Positions 22,608 through 32,571 of a stretch of 54,155 nt of DNA are shown piece after piece. The number at the start of each line of letters is the position of its first letter. Within the stretch, counting starts at the first letter, position 1. The notes beneath the pieces are model-generated. The model made no database searches. It was given only the letters and a program-made list of their open reading frames with translations, and was not told the origin of the DNA. Location of the stretch: the NCBI RefSeq assembly GCF_024721015.1, contig NZ_JANAIF010000025.1, forward strand, positions 1 through 54,155, given 5' to 3'. The stretch is from Xenorhabdus bovienii. GTDB lineage: Bacteria > Pseudomonadota > Gammaproteobacteria > Enterobacterales > Enterobacteriaceae. Both the position numbers and the translations under genes were made by a program.

Positions 22608-22632
22608 ATAAAGGGCTAAAATAGCCCTTTAT
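22608..22632. terminator. Terminator shared by the propeptide gene and der
   Basis: ATAAAGGGCT pairs with AGCCCTTTAT around AAAAT. T-rich flanks on both strands let it serve the convergent propeptide gene and der. Its core matches the terminator of the protease gene at 22023-22050. Confidence 0.82.
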
Positions 22633-22655
22633 TTCATACATATTTATTTTAATAT

Positions 22656-24146
22656 TTAGCGCTTTTTCAAATGCGCCATTAAACGTTTACGCTTACGAAG
22701 CTGTGTAGCCGTCAAGGTATTTTTCTTATCTGCATAAGGGTTAGACCCTTCTTTAAACTGAATGCGAATAGGTGTTCCCATGACTTTTAAAGAGCGGCGG
22801 AAGTAGTTCATCAAGTAACGTTTATAAGAATCAGGCAAATTTGTCACCTGATTGCCGTGGATCACCACGATAGGTGGGTTATATCCCCCTGCGTGGGCAT
22901 ATTTCATTTTGACCCTGCGTCCACGTATCATCGGCGGCTGATGATCTTCTTCTGCCATATGCATGATACGAGTCAACATGGAAGTACTAACGCGATGGGT
23001 AGCACTTTCGTAAGCTTCCAGAATCGAGTCAAATAAGTTGCCAACCCCACTGCCATGCAGTGCAGAAATAAAGTGAACACGGGCAAAATCGACAAAGCCG
23101 AGACGCAAATCCAGCATATCCTTAACGTGATCTCTGTCTTCCTGGCTCATGCCGTCCCACTTGTTGACCGCAATAACCAGAGAGCGCCCACTATTGAGAA
23201 TAAAACCGAGCAGAGAGAGATCCTGATCAGAAATCCCTTCACGGGCATCAACTATCAGCAAAACAACATTAGCATCTTCAATGGCCTTAAGCGTTTTGAT
23301 AACAGAGAATTTCTCAACCGTTTCGGTTACTTTGCCACGTTTACGAACCCCCGCTGTATCAATCAGGATATATTCGCGGCCATCACGCTCCATTGGAATA
23401 TAAATACTGTCTCGGGTGGTTCCCGGCATGTCATAAACAACGACTCGCTCTTCGCCCAGAATACGGTTGGTCAATGTGGATTTACCCACGTTTGGACGAC
23501 CAACAATCGCCAATTTCAGCGGTAAAGTGGTAGGATCAAAAGCTGCCTCCTTCTCTTCCTCTTCAGCAGCTTCCAATTCAGCCTGCTCTATCTCAGCCCA
23601 ATAAGCTGCATTGGCTTCTTCTTCCGTTAATTCAACTTCTTCCGTTTTCTCTTTTTCGGAGAATGGCAACAACACATGCTCAATCAGTTGTGTCACACCA
23701 CGGCCGTGGGAAGCGGCGATGGAATATATATCCCCCAACCCCAGTGAGTAGAATTCAGGGATAGCAGTATCGGTATCAATACCATCGGTTTTATTCGCTA
23801 CCAAAAAGGTGGCTTTTTCACGGCTACGCAGATGTTTTGCAATCCCGTGATCGGCTGGCATCATTCCTGATCTGGCATCGACCATAAACAGGACTATATC
23901 CGCTTCTTCAATTGCCATCAGAGATTGTGCAGCCATATGCGTTTCTACGCCATCTTCCGTACCATCGATACCACCGGTATCAATGATGATGAATTCCTGC
24001 CCTTCAACTTCTGCCCGTCCATATTTACGATCACGGGTCAAACCAGGGAAATCCGCTACCAGCGCATCTCGGGTTCGGGTTAAACGGTTAAATAAGGTGG
24101 ATTTTCCGACATTCGGGCGCCCAACCAGCGCAACAACAGGTATCAT
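22656..24146 (-). CDS. der: Ribosome biogenesis GTPase Der (EngA)
   Basis: Der is an essential GTPase with two G domains that helps mature the 50S ribosomal subunit. GRPNVGKST occurs twice (near residues 8 and 217), with DTGG/DTAG, NKTDG and NKWDG motifs, joined by an acidic linker (about residues 165-205, [20 protein letters not shown]). A C-terminal KH-like domain ends in a basic tail ([13 protein letters not shown]). The 496 residues fit the family (490 in E. coli). It closes the rlmN-to-der block. Confidence 0.98.
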   Translation of the reverse strand: MIPVVALVGRPNVGKSTLFNRLTRTRDALVADFPGLTRDRKYGRAEVEGQEFIIIDTGGIDGTEDGVETHMAAQSLMAIEEADIVLFMVDARSGMMPADHGIAKHLRSREKATFLVANKTDGIDTDTAIPEFYSLGLGDIYSIAASHGRGVTQLIEHVLLPFSEKEKTEEVELTEEEANAAYWAEIEQAELEAAEEEEKEAAFDPTTLPLKLAIVGRPNVGKSTLTNRILGEERVVVYDMPGTTRDSIYIPMERDGREYILIDTAGVRKRGKVTETVEKFSVIKTLKAIEDANVVLLIVDAREGISDQDLSLLGFILNSGRSLVIAVNKWDGMSQEDRDHVKDMLDLRLGFVDFARVHFISALHGSGVGNLFDSILEAYESATHRVSTSMLTRIMHMAEEDHQPPMIRGRRVKMKYAHAGGYNPPIVVIHGNQVTNLPDSYKRYLMNYFRRSLKVMGTPIRIQFKEGSNPYADKKNTLTATQLRKRKRLMAHLKKR

Positions 24147-24238
24147 TTTTTTGATGCCTCATAACTAGATGTAAATCGATATCCTGCTGAAAGTGATCCA
24201 CTCGAAGCTCCACTACAACAGATACTAAAAAGACGAAA

Positions 24239-24268
24239 CGGCTCCTGTTACTGTCAGCACAGGAGCCG
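24239..24268 (-). terminator. Hairpin between bamB and der
   Basis: CGGCTCCTGT and ACAGGAGCCG form a perfect 10-bp stem around a 10-base loop; on the minus strand a moderate T-run (TTTCGTCTTTTT) follows. It lies in the 157-base bamB-der gap and may partly terminate the operon before der. Confidence 0.65.
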
Positions 24269-24303
24269 TGTTATTCCGTGTTGCGTTAAAACACGTGATG
24301 AAA

Positions 24304-25476
24304 TTAGCGGGTATACAGGTAAACCTTACCGTCCTTCGCCTGTACCATCAGCTTATCTCCGGCAACAACCGGGCGACTCAACAAGCCAGAACCATCAACT
24401 TTATGCTGAGCCACAAATTTACCATCAGCCATATTTAACCAATGCAGATAACCTTCAGCATCACCAACAACCAGATAGCCATTGTACATTTCCGGTGCTG
24501 TCAGGTTACGGTGCAATAAATCGCTTTGCGTCCACAGTGTTACCCCGTCACTTTTACGCAGGGACAGAATACGGTCGTTTTGGTCAACAATGAAAATATG
24601 GTCATCCGTCACAACCATCTCATTCACAGAACCGATATCGCGTTTCCAGATAAGCTGGCCGGAACGCATATCCATTGCCACCAAATTGCCATTATAAGCA
24701 ATAGCATAAATAATATTATTAGAAATGACCGGAGTCATATCAACATCATTCAGGTGGCCGATTTCAGTTGAACCTGTCATCTGAGCAATACGCTGCTGCC
24801 AAATCAATTGCCCTTGTGACATCAGAACCGCACTAATACGGCCATTATCACCACCGACAATCGCAGCACCATAGGCTACGGCTGGAGCAGATTCACCACG
24901 GACTGACAATGAAGGTGTATCCATATTGACTGACCAGACTGCGGAACCATTGGTTTCATTCAATGCCTGCAACAGACCGTTACCCGTGTGGATTAACACA
25001 AGGCCATCACTCACCACGGGACGTGATAACGCTTCACCCGCAACGCTTGATTCCCATTCAACTTTACCGTTAGTGGTATCCAGTGCGATGACTTTTGCCT
25101 GTTCTGTACCGACATACAGGCGCTCGCCTGATACGGTCAAACCACCAGAAAGCAATGCAGGCAAGCGGGATGACAGAAAGCCTGCTTTTTCCGACAGGTC
25201 TGTAGCCCACAGTTCTTTACCCGTATCTACCTCAAATGCTTTAACGACACCGGTGCGATCAGCAACATAAACCGTTGAACCCTGCCAAACAGGTGACAAG
25301 TGAGAATAATATTGCCCAACACCGCTTCCGACTGATTTATCCCAAATTACACGGGGATTAAATTGATTTTCAACCTTCGGCAGCGGTGACATTGCTAGCG
25401 TATCCTGTTCGCTTGAACAACCAGCCAACAGAACAGAAGCAACCAGTCCAACCAAGAGTGTTTTTCGCAGTTGCAT
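24304..25476 (-). CDS. bamB: Outer membrane assembly lipoprotein BamB
   Basis: BamB is a periplasm-facing lipoprotein of the BAM complex that inserts beta-barrel proteins into the outer membrane. The signal peptide ends in the lipobox LLAGCSS (Cys20). The rest is a PQQ-type beta-propeller with repeats such as LIWKRDIGS, VTLWTQSDL and DGKVYLYTR at the C-terminus. The 390 residues match the family (392 in E. coli). It lies 14 bases downstream of yfgM and upstream of der. Confidence 0.97.
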   Translation of the reverse strand: MQLRKTLLVGLVASVLLAGCSSEQDTLAMSPLPKVENQFNPRVIWDKSVGSGVGQYYSHLSPVWQGSTVYVADRTGVVKAFEVDTGKELWATDLSEKAGFLSSRLPALLSGGLTVSGERLYVGTEQAKVIALDTTNGKVEWESSVAGEALSRPVVSDGLVLIHTGNGLLQALNETNGSAVWSVNMDTPSLSVRGESAPAVAYGAAIVGGDNGRISAVLMSQGQLIWQQRIAQMTGSTEIGHLNDVDMTPVISNNIIYAIAYNGNLVAMDMRSGQLIWKRDIGSVNEMVVTDDHIFIVDQNDRILSLRKSDGVTLWTQSDLLHRNLTAPEMYNGYLVVGDAEGYLHWLNMADGKFVAQHKVDGSGLLSRPVVAGDKLMVQAKDGKVYLYTR

Positions 25477-25490
25477 TAAAGTTAGCTCCC

Positions 25491-26111
25491 TTAGCTGGAT
25501 AAATTATTAAGTTTAATTTGAATACTACTTTTCAAAGGCTGTGAGCCATCGGCTTCCAGCCCCCTGGAATAGGCTGCACGCGCACCCGCAATATTCCCTT
25601 TTTTCGTCAGAATATCACCACGAATGTTCTCAACGGCTACCAGCCAACCTTTCCCCTTGACCTGTTCCAGCGTTTTCAGTGCAGCATCCGTTTTATCTTC
25701 TGCGAATTGAACTCGAGCCAGACGAATATTGGATAAAGCCTGCATATCCTCGTCTTTGGCTTTGCCAGCGGCGGCCAGCAAGCGCTTTTCTGCCTGAGCC
25801 AAATCATTCTGTTCAACAGCACGCTTTGCCAAATCCACATCGGCCATGACACCATAGATATTATTCGTTTCATTAGCGAATTTTTCTGTGGCAACAACGC
25901 TTTCTTTCGAGCCCGATTCCAATGATTTATTCAATTTCTCAAACGTCGCCGCAGTATCCTGCAACTGGTTTGTCTGATGAGACTGCCAGTAATGCCAGCC
26001 AGCCAGCGCCCCAATGCCCAGCACCAAGCCAACAGCAAGATATTTACCATTGTTGGCAAAAAAACGCTTTATCACATCAATTTGTTCAGTTTCAGTGGTA
26101 TAGACTTCCAC
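25491..26111 (-). CDS. yfgM: Translocon-associated protein YfgM
   Basis: YfgM is a membrane-anchored periplasmic protein that associates with SecYEG and the chaperone PpiD. It has a short cytoplasmic start (MEVYTTETEQIDVIKRFF), one membrane helix (about residues 23-40, YLAVGLVLGIGALAGWHY) and a TPR-like helical domain (for example AEKRLLAAAGKAKDEDMQAL). The 206 residues equal the family length. It lies between hisS (11-base gap) and bamB. Confidence 0.93.
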   Translation of the reverse strand: MEVYTTETEQIDVIKRFFANNGKYLAVGLVLGIGALAGWHYWQSHQTNQLQDTAATFEKLNKSLESGSKESVVATEKFANETNNIYGVMADVDLAKRAVEQNDLAQAEKRLLAAAGKAKDEDMQALSNIRLARVQFAEDKTDAALKTLEQVKGKGWLVAVENIRGDILTKKGNIAGARAAYSRGLEADGSQPLKSSIQIKLNNLSS

Positions 26112-26122
26112 AGAGTCTCTCC

Positions 26123-27400
26123 TTAGCCTAACAGTTCGCTCAAACGTGCTGCAATCGCTTGTTGTGACAACGTCTCTTGTTCACCATTACGTAAATCTTT
26201 CACAGTGATATTACCTGCACGAATTTCATCTTCTCCAAGGATCAGGGCAACTTTGGCACCATGCTTATCTGCACGCCCCAACTGTTTCTTGAAGTTGCCA
26301 CCACCATGATTGGTCATCAAGCGTAATTCAGGCAATTCATCACGGATCTGCTCCGCCAGAATCAATGCCGCCTGCTGGCTACCTTCACCAAAGGAGGAGA
26401 GATAAACATCCGCAACAGCCAGATCTGCAACGAACTCAGGATTGACTTCCTGAACTAACAGAACCATACGCTCCATTCCCATTGCAAAGCCTACTGCTGG
26501 TGTAGATTTCCCACCTAATTGCTCAACCAGGCCATCGTAACGACCGCCCGCACAGACTGTTCCCTGTGCACCCAATGCAGAAGTTACCCATTCAAAGACA
26601 GTACGATTGTAATAATCAAGGCCACGAACCAGACGCTGGTTGAGGTGATACTTGATACCTGCGCTATCCAGAATCCGGCACAACCCATCAAAATGTTCTT
26701 TTGATTCGGTATCAAGATAGTCAAACAGTGCCGGCGCATCGTTAAGAAGAGCCTGAATTTCAGGATTTTTGGAATCCAGTACACGCAGCGGGTTGGTATA
26801 CATACGGCGCTGACAGTCTTCGTCCAGCTTCTCTTTATGCTGTTCAAGGAACGCCACCAAAGCTTCACGGTAATTCGCACGGGCGTCCAGTGAACCAATG
26901 GAATTTAATTCAAGTCTAACGTGTTCAGCGATGCCCAGTTCACGCCACCAGCGAGCCGTCATTAAAATCATTTCAGCGTCAATATCCGGCCCTTGCAGGC
27001 CAAAAACTTCAGCACCCAACTGATGGAATTGACGGGAGCGGCCTTTTTGTGGGCGTTCGTAGCGGAACATTGGCCCAATGTACCACAAGCGCTGTTCCTG
27101 ATTGTACAGCAGACCATGCTGAATACCAGCGCGGACACAACCTGCGGTATTTTCTGGGCGCAGGGTCAGGCTTTCCCCATTGCGGTCGTCAAATGTGTAC
27201 ATTTCTTTTTCGACCACATCGGTAACTTCACCAATTGCGCGTTTAAATAACGGGGTCTGCTCTACAATCGGCGTCCTGATTTCACTGAAACCATAGCCTG
27301 CCAACACACGCTTAACCGTAGACTCAACACGTTGCCAGATGACCGTTTCAGCAGGAAGGCAATCGTTCATGCCACGAATAGCTGGGATATTTTTTGCCAT
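26123..27400 (-). CDS. hisS: Histidyl-tRNA synthetase
   Basis: HisS is a class II synthetase that charges tRNA-His. Motif 2 is [16 protein letters not shown], the histidine-binding motifs are [15 protein letters not shown] and [14 protein letters not shown], and the C-terminal anticodon-binding domain spans about residues 330-425. The 425 residues match E. coli (424). A 120-base gap with a perfect hairpin separates it from ispG upstream. Confidence 0.98.
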   Translation of the reverse strand: MAKNIPAIRGMNDCLPAETVIWQRVESTVKRVLAGYGFSEIRTPIVEQTPLFKRAIGEVTDVVEKEMYTFDDRNGESLTLRPENTAGCVRAGIQHGLLYNQEQRLWYIGPMFRYERPQKGRSRQFHQLGAEVFGLQGPDIDAEMILMTARWWRELGIAEHVRLELNSIGSLDARANYREALVAFLEQHKEKLDEDCQRRMYTNPLRVLDSKNPEIQALLNDAPALFDYLDTESKEHFDGLCRILDSAGIKYHLNQRLVRGLDYYNRTVFEWVTSALGAQGTVCAGGRYDGLVEQLGGKSTPAVGFAMGMERMVLLVQEVNPEFVADLAVADVYLSSFGEGSQQAALILAEQIRDELPELRLMTNHGGGNFKKQLGRADKHGAKVALILGEDEIRAGNITVKDLRNGEQETLSQQAIAARLSELLG

Positions 27401-27482
27401 GTTTTATCTCTTATTAATATTTCTACAATAGCGTCGATTATAAAAGCGAAAGCTCGCGGGGTTCAATCAGCAATCAGAAACA

Positions 27483-27512
27483 ATACTGGCTCATGATAGC
27501 ATGAGCCAGTAT
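27483..27512 (-). repeat. Perfect 13-bp hairpin between ispG and hisS
   Basis: ATACTGGCTCATG and CATGAGCCAGTAT form a perfect 13-bp stem around a 4-base loop. On the minus strand TTGTTTCT follows, a weak T-run. It is a likely terminator or attenuator between ispG and hisS, or an RNA-processing site. Confidence 0.75.
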
Positions 27513-27520
27513 CAGGTATA

Positions 27521-28642
27521 TTATTCATCAAGCTGATTGATGTTAATCCGGTTACTAGCATCAAGGATCGTGGCCTTGGCACGGATCTTCGTTTCAAGTT
27601 GATCAATCAAATTATTATTGTCAAAACGCTCTTTCTGACGGATGCCATCTTCATAAAAACCGCTTTTATTTTTTGCACCAGTCACGCCGATTGTTGAAAC
27701 TTCTGCTTCCCCGGGACCATTCACGACACAGCCAATAATGGAAACATCCATCGGCGTAATCAAGTCCTCAAGGCGCTGTTCAAGCGCATTCACGGTGCCG
27801 ATAACGTCAAATTCCTGACGGGAGCAAGTCGGGCAGGCAATGAAATTGATGCCCCGCGAGCGAATGCGTAATGCCTTAAGGATATCAAAACCGACTTTAA
27901 CTTCTTCCACCGGATCAGCCGCCAGCGAAATACGTAATGTATCACCAATCCCTTCAGACAACAGAAGACCCAGACCAATTGAGGATTTCACCGCACCTGC
28001 GCGAGCGCCCCCCGCTTCGGTAATACCCAAATGCAATGGTTGATCGATTTTCTGTGCCAGCAAACGGTAAGCACCGACAGCCAGAAAGACATCTGACGCC
28101 TTGACGCTCACCTTGAATTGATGAAAGTTCAAGCTATCAAGTATATCAACATGCCGCATTGCCGACTCAACCAAGGCTTCTGGTGTTGGTTCTCCGTACT
28201 TTTCCTGTATATCCTTTTCCAACGATCCACCATTGACCCCAATACGAATGGGAATATTGTAGTGACGAGCGCAATCCACAACCTGACGGATGCGTTCTTC
28301 ATTGCCAATATTGCCGGGGTTAATACGCAGGCAGTCAACGCCATATTCTGCGACTTTCAATGCGATACGGTAATCGAAATGAATATCAGCAACGAGAGGA
28401 ATATTGACCTGCTGTTTGATGGATTTGAACGCTTCCGCAGCGTCCATGGTTGGAACAGAAACACGGACGATATCAACACCTACACGCTCCAGCGATTTAA
28501 TCTGCCTGACCGTCGCTTCTACATCATTTGTCCGTGTGTTCGTCATTGATTGCACCGCAATAGGTGCGCCATCGCCAATGGGCACATTACCGACATAAAT
28601 ACGTGTGGATTTACGTCTTTTTATCGGTGATTCATTATGCAT
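27521..28642 (-). CDS. ispG: 4-hydroxy-3-methylbut-2-enyl-diphosphate synthase
   Basis: IspG catalyses the penultimate step of the MEP isoprenoid pathway. The 4Fe-4S ligands are the CPTC pair and a later Cys in [13 protein letters not shown]; the N-terminal barrel has [16 protein letters not shown] and [13 protein letters not shown]. The 373 residues match the family. The enzyme depends on clusters from the isc system encoded further right. It lies between rodZ and hisS, as in E. coli. Confidence 0.98.
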   Translation of the reverse strand: MHNESPIKRRKSTRIYVGNVPIGDGAPIAVQSMTNTRTNDVEATVRQIKSLERVGVDIVRVSVPTMDAAEAFKSIKQQVNIPLVADIHFDYRIALKVAEYGVDCLRINPGNIGNEERIRQVVDCARHYNIPIRIGVNGGSLEKDIQEKYGEPTPEALVESAMRHVDILDSLNFHQFKVSVKASDVFLAVGAYRLLAQKIDQPLHLGITEAGGARAGAVKSSIGLGLLLSEGIGDTLRISLAADPVEEVKVGFDILKALRIRSRGINFIACPTCSRQEFDVIGTVNALEQRLEDLITPMDVSIIGCVVNGPGEAEVSTIGVTGAKNKSGFYEDGIRQKERFDNNNLIDQLETKIRAKATILDASNRININQLDE

Positions 28643-28716
28643 TTTTACATTACTCCCCTACATCCCTGTATTTTGTTTATAAAAATTACAACTATGCTGT
28701 GGTGAATAATACACAC

Positions 28717-28749
28717 AGGCGAACTTGAATTTCTATTCAATATTCGCCT
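28717..28749 (-). repeat. Bulged hairpin between rodZ and ispG
   Basis: Two nested inverted repeats, AGGCGAA with TTCGCCT and TTGAAT with ATTCAA, give a 13-bp stem with a small asymmetric bulge and a 4-base loop. No T-run follows on the minus strand, so it is more likely an RNA-processing or stability element than a strong terminator. Confidence 0.6.
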
Positions 28750-28777
28750 ATAAATGTTCGCCAATTTGCCAAAATAG

Positions 28778-29749
28778 TTAATTATTTTCTGGCAGTTTCA
28801 GTTGGGCAATACGGTTCACCTTGACAAAACGAGTCATGTCCACGGTTTTTCCCTGAAACTGGATATCAACCGCCGCAGGTGCGCCAATTTTCAGCTTATA
28901 AGGCAAGGCACCTGAAAGTTTCAGACTGCTGCCTTTATCTTTTGTGCCCATGAACAAAGTCTTACCATTGGCATCCGTGATCTGTAACCAGCATCTTGCC
29001 TTAAAATTCATCACCAGTTCATCACTGTTAACCGTACTGATATTATTCACATCAGCCGATGACGTATTCACAGCAGAATTTGGTGCTGTATTAGTTGTCG
29101 CTGGTACTGAATTTACAACCGATTGATTGCCCGGCGATGATGCATTGCTGTTTGCTGCCGGATTTGCTAACGCTGGAGAGGTTTCTTCCTGAGCGGCCGC
29201 GACTGAGTTATCATCTTTAGCATGGTCAGATAGTTGACCTAGATCTGTTGTTGAAGTGCCCAAGTCACTTTCATCGCCTTGCGCCTGGGCGTTATAAGCA
29301 TCAGATTGTGTTGTCATTGAAGCTAAGTCTTTTTGCTGCGCGGTGTAATTCTGCCACCACCACCACCCAGTCATTCCCAGCAGCACAATGAGCACGCCCC
29401 ACGTTATTTTCATCAACCAACCATCACGTTTTTTCCGCTTTTTTCCTGACGAAAAGCTTTGCATCGGGGAAACTTTCCCAGCCTTAGCGGGCATTTGTTT
29501 ATTTAATGTGCTTAAAATATCGGATTCAGGGACTCGGACAAGTTTCGCATAAGCCCGAATATATCCACGTAAGAATGTCAGGGCAATATTTGACTGCGTA
29601 TTATCTTCTTCAATATCACGAACAGTGGACAGTTTGAGACACAAACGATCTGCCACAGTTTGCTGAGAAAGCTCAAGTTTTTCACGAGCCTGGCGCAGAA
29701 TCTGACCCGTTGTCAGATTAGCTTCTTCTGGGTAAGTTTCAGTCTTCAT
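28778..29749 (-). CDS. rodZ: Cytoskeleton protein RodZ
   Basis: RodZ links the MreB cytoskeleton to the wall-synthesis machinery and sets rod shape. An N-terminal helix-turn-helix of the Xre type (about residues 15-75, LRQAREKLELSQQTVADRL) lies in the cytoplasm, followed by basic KKRKKR, one membrane helix (about 111-133, rich in Trp), a long Ser/Asn/Ala-rich periplasmic linker and a C-terminal beta domain (DUF4115-like, CWLQITDANGKTLFMGT). The 323 residues compare with 337 in E. coli. Its ATG overlaps the stop of the shifted pilW remnant as TAATG. Confidence 0.95.
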   Translation of the reverse strand: MKTETYPEEANLTTGQILRQAREKLELSQQTVADRLCLKLSTVRDIEEDNTQSNIALTFLRGYIRAYAKLVRVPESDILSTLNKQMPAKAGKVSPMQSFSSGKKRKKRDGWLMKITWGVLIVLLGMTGWWWWQNYTAQQKDLASMTTQSDAYNAQAQGDESDLGTSTTDLGQLSDHAKDDNSVAAAQEETSPALANPAANSNASSPGNQSVVNSVPATTNTAPNSAVNTSSADVNNISTVNSDELVMNFKARCWLQITDANGKTLFMGTKDKGSSLKLSGALPYKLKIGAPAAVDIQFQGKTVDMTRFVKVNRIAQLKLPENN

Positions 29750-29863
29750 TAGCTAAGGGCACTGGTACTGTTCAGGTTAAAGTATTTACGCAAATTAATT
29801 TGATAGAACATCCAACTTAATTTGTGCAGCGAAATCATTTCATACTGCGTCGAACGCAGAAAA
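29749..29863 (-). pseudogene. Probable C-terminal remnant of pilW in a shifted frame
   Basis: Between the pilW stop and rodZ, a different minus-strand frame (open from 29955) stays open and ends TAA overlapping the rodZ ATG. Its residues include FLRSTQYEMI, which resembles the conserved end of PilW/PilF proteins (pattern F/YP-x-S-x-QY/EYQ-x-F). The reading-frame coupling to rodZ is what an intact pilW would show. I infer that the middle of pilW, roughly 100 codons, was lost with a frameshift. Confidence 0.45.
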
Positions 29864-30274
29864 TCATTTATCACAAGTGTAGTGACTTGTGTTGTTTCCC
29901 GTGACCAATTTTTTAGCCTCTTCATCCCGCTTTTGTTCACAGAGAAAAGCAGCATAATGACGTATTACAGTATCATTTCCTGCCGCATACTGCATGGCCA
30001 TTCTATAATGCTGATCGGCAGCTTTGGGTTGACCTGCATAATATTCATACAGCGCCATACCCAAATGCGCTTCTGGGTGGCGAGGTTTCGCCAGCAAAAC
30101 CTTTTGAAAATGATATTTGGCAGCCGATAAATTTCGCTCCGCTAAATAGGCTTTCCCTAGCTGTAATCGAGTATCTATTGCGACGACCTGATGACCGTGA
30201 TGCGGGGAACGTTCCGCACAACCCGTGATCAGGCCAAAACAAACTATAGACCAAATTATTGATTTCCGTATCAT
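29864..30274 (-). CDS. pilW: PilW/PilF-like TPR lipoprotein, truncated
   Basis: A 136-residue predicted lipoprotein with lipobox LITGCAE (Cys19) and TPR repeats (LQLGKAYLAERNLSAAKYHF, then HLGMALYEYYAGQPKAADQHY). It matches the N-terminal half of PilW/PilF, the type IV pilus secretin pilotin family, which usually has about 240 to 250 residues. The frame then runs into unrelated residues (VTGNNTSHYTCDK) and stops. The order rlmN-pilW-rodZ is conserved among relatives. It is probably non-functional, or makes a short TPR lipoprotein. Confidence 0.72.
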   Translation of the reverse strand: MIRKSIIWSIVCFGLITGCAERSPHHGHQVVAIDTRLQLGKAYLAERNLSAAKYHFQKVLLAKPRHPEAHLGMALYEYYAGQPKAADQHYRMAMQYAAGNDTVIRHYAAFLCEQKRDEEAKKLVTGNNTSHYTCDK

Positions 30275-30346
30275 ACCGTTTTCATTTATAAGGTTATGTT
30301 AAACTTCACCAGATTTTTAACCATTAATCGCGATTATACAAACAAA

Positions 30347-31525
30347 TTAGACTGGTTTTACCTGAATTGGTTCACCTGCCAGACGTTTTTTCAGTGTCCG
30401 TTTTGTTCTATCAATAACATCACCAGCAAGCTGCCCACATGCGGCATCAATATCATCCCCTCGCGTTTTACGCACAATAGTCGTAAAACCGTATTCCATC
30501 AGGACTTTCGAAAAACGGTCAATCCGGCTGTTGGAGCTACGCCCATAAGGTGCCCCCGGGAACGGGTTCCATGGGATCAAGTTGATTTTGCTTGGTGTAT
30601 CTTTCAGGCATTCCGCCAATTGATGTGCCTGTTCCACGCTGTCATTGACGTGATCAAGCATCACATATTCCACCGTAACCCGCCCTTGATTGGCATTGGA
30701 TTTTGCCAAATAGCGACGCACTCCCGCCAGAAATTCTTCGATATTGTACTTGCGGTTAATCGGTACGATTTCGTCACGAACATCATCGGTAGGTGCATGC
30801 AGGGAAATTGCCAGTGCAACATCAATCATATCGCCCAATTTGTCCAATGCAGGCACTACGCCAGATGTTGACAACGTCACGCGGCGTTTTGACAATCCAA
30901 AACCGAAATCATCCATCATGATTTCCATGGCCGGCACGACATTGTTTAAATTAAGCAATGGCTCTCCCATCCCCATCATGACGACATTGGTGATTGGGCG
31001 GCGACCACTGGATTTCAGCGAACCAATGATTTTAGCGGCACGCCAGACTTGACCAATAATTTCAGAAACCCGCAGGTTACGGTTAAATCCCTGCTGGGCA
31101 GTGGAACAAAATTTACACTCTAAAGCACATCCGACCTGAGATGAAACACACAATGTCGCGCGCTCATCCTCTGGGATATAAACCGTTTCGACCTGTTGAT
31201 CACCAACAGTAATTGCCCATTTAATGGTGCCATCCGCAGAACGCTGTTCTTCTGCCACTTCAGGTGCCTTGATTTCTGCCACCTGCTGCAATTTCGTCCT
31301 GAGCACTTTATTGATATCGGTCATCTGCTCAAAGTCGTCATAGCAATAGTGGTACATCCATTTCATAACCTGATCGGCACGAAACGGTTTTTCTCCCATA
31401 TCGAGAAAAAATTGACGCATTTGTTTACGGTTAAGATCAAGCAGATTGATTTTGCCGTTTTTCTTTTCAGGAGTGACAGATACAGCGGCAGTTGAAGGTT
31501 GTACGGTTTCGTTAAGTTGGGACAT
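30347..31525 (-). CDS. rlmN: Dual-specificity 23S rRNA/tRNA adenine-C2 methyltransferase RlmN
   Basis: RlmN is a radical SAM enzyme that methylates A2503 of 23S rRNA and A37 of some tRNAs. The 4Fe-4S cysteines are Cys133, Cys137 and Cys140 (CALECKFC); [14 protein letters not shown] and [13 protein letters not shown] follow, and the C-terminal [15 protein letters not shown] carries the methyl-accepting Cys region. The 392 residues are a little longer than in E. coli (384), from an extended N-terminus. A GAGG ribosome-binding site precedes the ATG. Confidence 0.97.
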   Translation of the reverse strand: MSQLNETVQPSTAAVSVTPEKKNGKINLLDLNRKQMRQFFLDMGEKPFRADQVMKWMYHYCYDDFEQMTDINKVLRTKLQQVAEIKAPEVAEEQRSADGTIKWAITVGDQQVETVYIPEDERATLCVSSQVGCALECKFCSTAQQGFNRNLRVSEIIGQVWRAAKIIGSLKSSGRRPITNVVMMGMGEPLLNLNNVVPAMEIMMDDFGFGLSKRRVTLSTSGVVPALDKLGDMIDVALAISLHAPTDDVRDEIVPINRKYNIEEFLAGVRRYLAKSNANQGRVTVEYVMLDHVNDSVEQAHQLAECLKDTPSKINLIPWNPFPGAPYGRSSNSRIDRFSKVLMEYGFTTIVRKTRGDDIDAACGQLAGDVIDRTKRTLKKRLAGEPIQVKPV

Positions 31526-31644
31526 TTTTACATCGCCTCGTTGTTACACTTTCGGCTCTGTGCTGATTTAATTTCAGCACTAAGTTTTGATTCGGTGACT
31601 ATCAATTCAATAACCACTATATGCAGTGATAATTGAGTATTGAG

Positions 31645-31685
31645 ATAAAATAATAAACGCCCCACTAAGTCAAATCAGTGAGGCG
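31645..31685 (-). terminator. Terminator after ndk
   Basis: On the minus strand CGCC-T-CACT pairs with AGTG-G-GGCG around a 10-base loop and is followed by TTTATTATTTT. It lies between ndk and rlmN. Confidence 0.78.
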
Positions 31686-31732
31686 CGACATTGTACAAAC
31701 TTTACTGTTCAGATGCTACGAGTAACTGAATA

Positions 31733-32161
31733 TCAGTGGCGGGGGAAGATTTCATCATCACTGAAAAAATAAGCAATCTCACGGTTTGCAGATTCAATGG
31801 AGTCTGAACCGTGAACCGCATTTTCAGTAAAACTATCTGCATAGTCCGCACGCAGAGTACCTGCCAGGGCATTGTCCGGATTGGTAGCGCCCATCAGGTC
31901 ACGATGACGCTGAACCGCATTTTCACCTTCCAGAGCCTGTACCACGATTGGGCCAGAAGTCATAAATTCTACCAGACCATCAAAGAAAGGACGGCCTTTG
32001 TGCTCAGCGTAAAAACCTTCAGCCTGCTCACGTGTTAAATGCAGCATTTTGGCTGCGATGATTTTAAACCCTGCACTTTCAAAACGGGCATAGATGGAAC
32101 CGATAGCATCTTTCTTCACAGCATTAGGCTTAATAATGGAAAAAGTACGTTCAATCGTCAT
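31733..32161 (-). CDS. ndk: Nucleoside diphosphate kinase
   Basis: Ndk balances nucleoside triphosphates by passing phosphate through an active-site histidine, here His117 in ENAVHGSDS. The N-terminal [12 protein letters not shown] and central [14 protein letters not shown] are family marks. The 142 residues compare with 143 in E. coli. It is flanked by a terminator downstream and a long non-coding stretch upstream. Confidence 0.98.
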   Translation of the reverse strand: MTIERTFSIIKPNAVKKDAIGSIYARFESAGFKIIAAKMLHLTREQAEGFYAEHKGRPFFDGLVEFMTSGPIVVQALEGENAVQRHRDLMGATNPDNALAGTLRADYADSFTENAVHGSDSIESANREIAYFFSDDEIFPRH

Positions 32162-32493
32162 TGGATAACCTCTTTGGCACTTTCAGCGATGATTCATTTT
32201 AATTTTTTATTCTCCCTTTGCTAAAACAGGGAGACGAAATTTATCCTGTACCTGACAGGAATAAAAATAGGCGTTGATTATAGGAGGAGACTTTCTGCTT
32301 GCCTACAAAAAACATAACATTTTATTAAAACTTTCTTAGCCAAAATTATCATTTTTTAGCATAAATCACATTTTTACTATACAGACACTTTAAGACAAAG
32401 CGAGTTAAGCTGTTTTTTACACTAATCCAGAACATTGGAGATCACTTACTTTCTGCCAATTCGTACCATCCTGCCTGGTTAATTCTATAAAAT
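32162..32493 (-). promoter_or_regulatory. ndk upstream region
   Basis: No gene is visible in these 332 bases. A perfect minus-strand -10, TATAAT (32277-32282), lies about 115 bases ahead of ndk; the -35 is not clear. The rest is AT-rich and featureless by eye. Confidence 0.35.
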
Positions 32494-32530
32494 AATGCCT
32501 ATTCAGGCGATGAAATCCCAAATAGGCATT
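32494..32530 (-). terminator. Terminator after the secreted-protein pseudogene
   Basis: AATGCCTATT and AATAGGCATT form a perfect 10-bp stem with a 17-base loop; on the minus strand ATTTTATAG follows. It sits 41 bases beyond the pseudogene stop codon and would end the DUF2975-XRE transcript. Confidence 0.65.
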
Positions 32531-32571
32531 CTGATCAAGATCATTGATTCGGCGTTTTAATGCAGTTCCAA

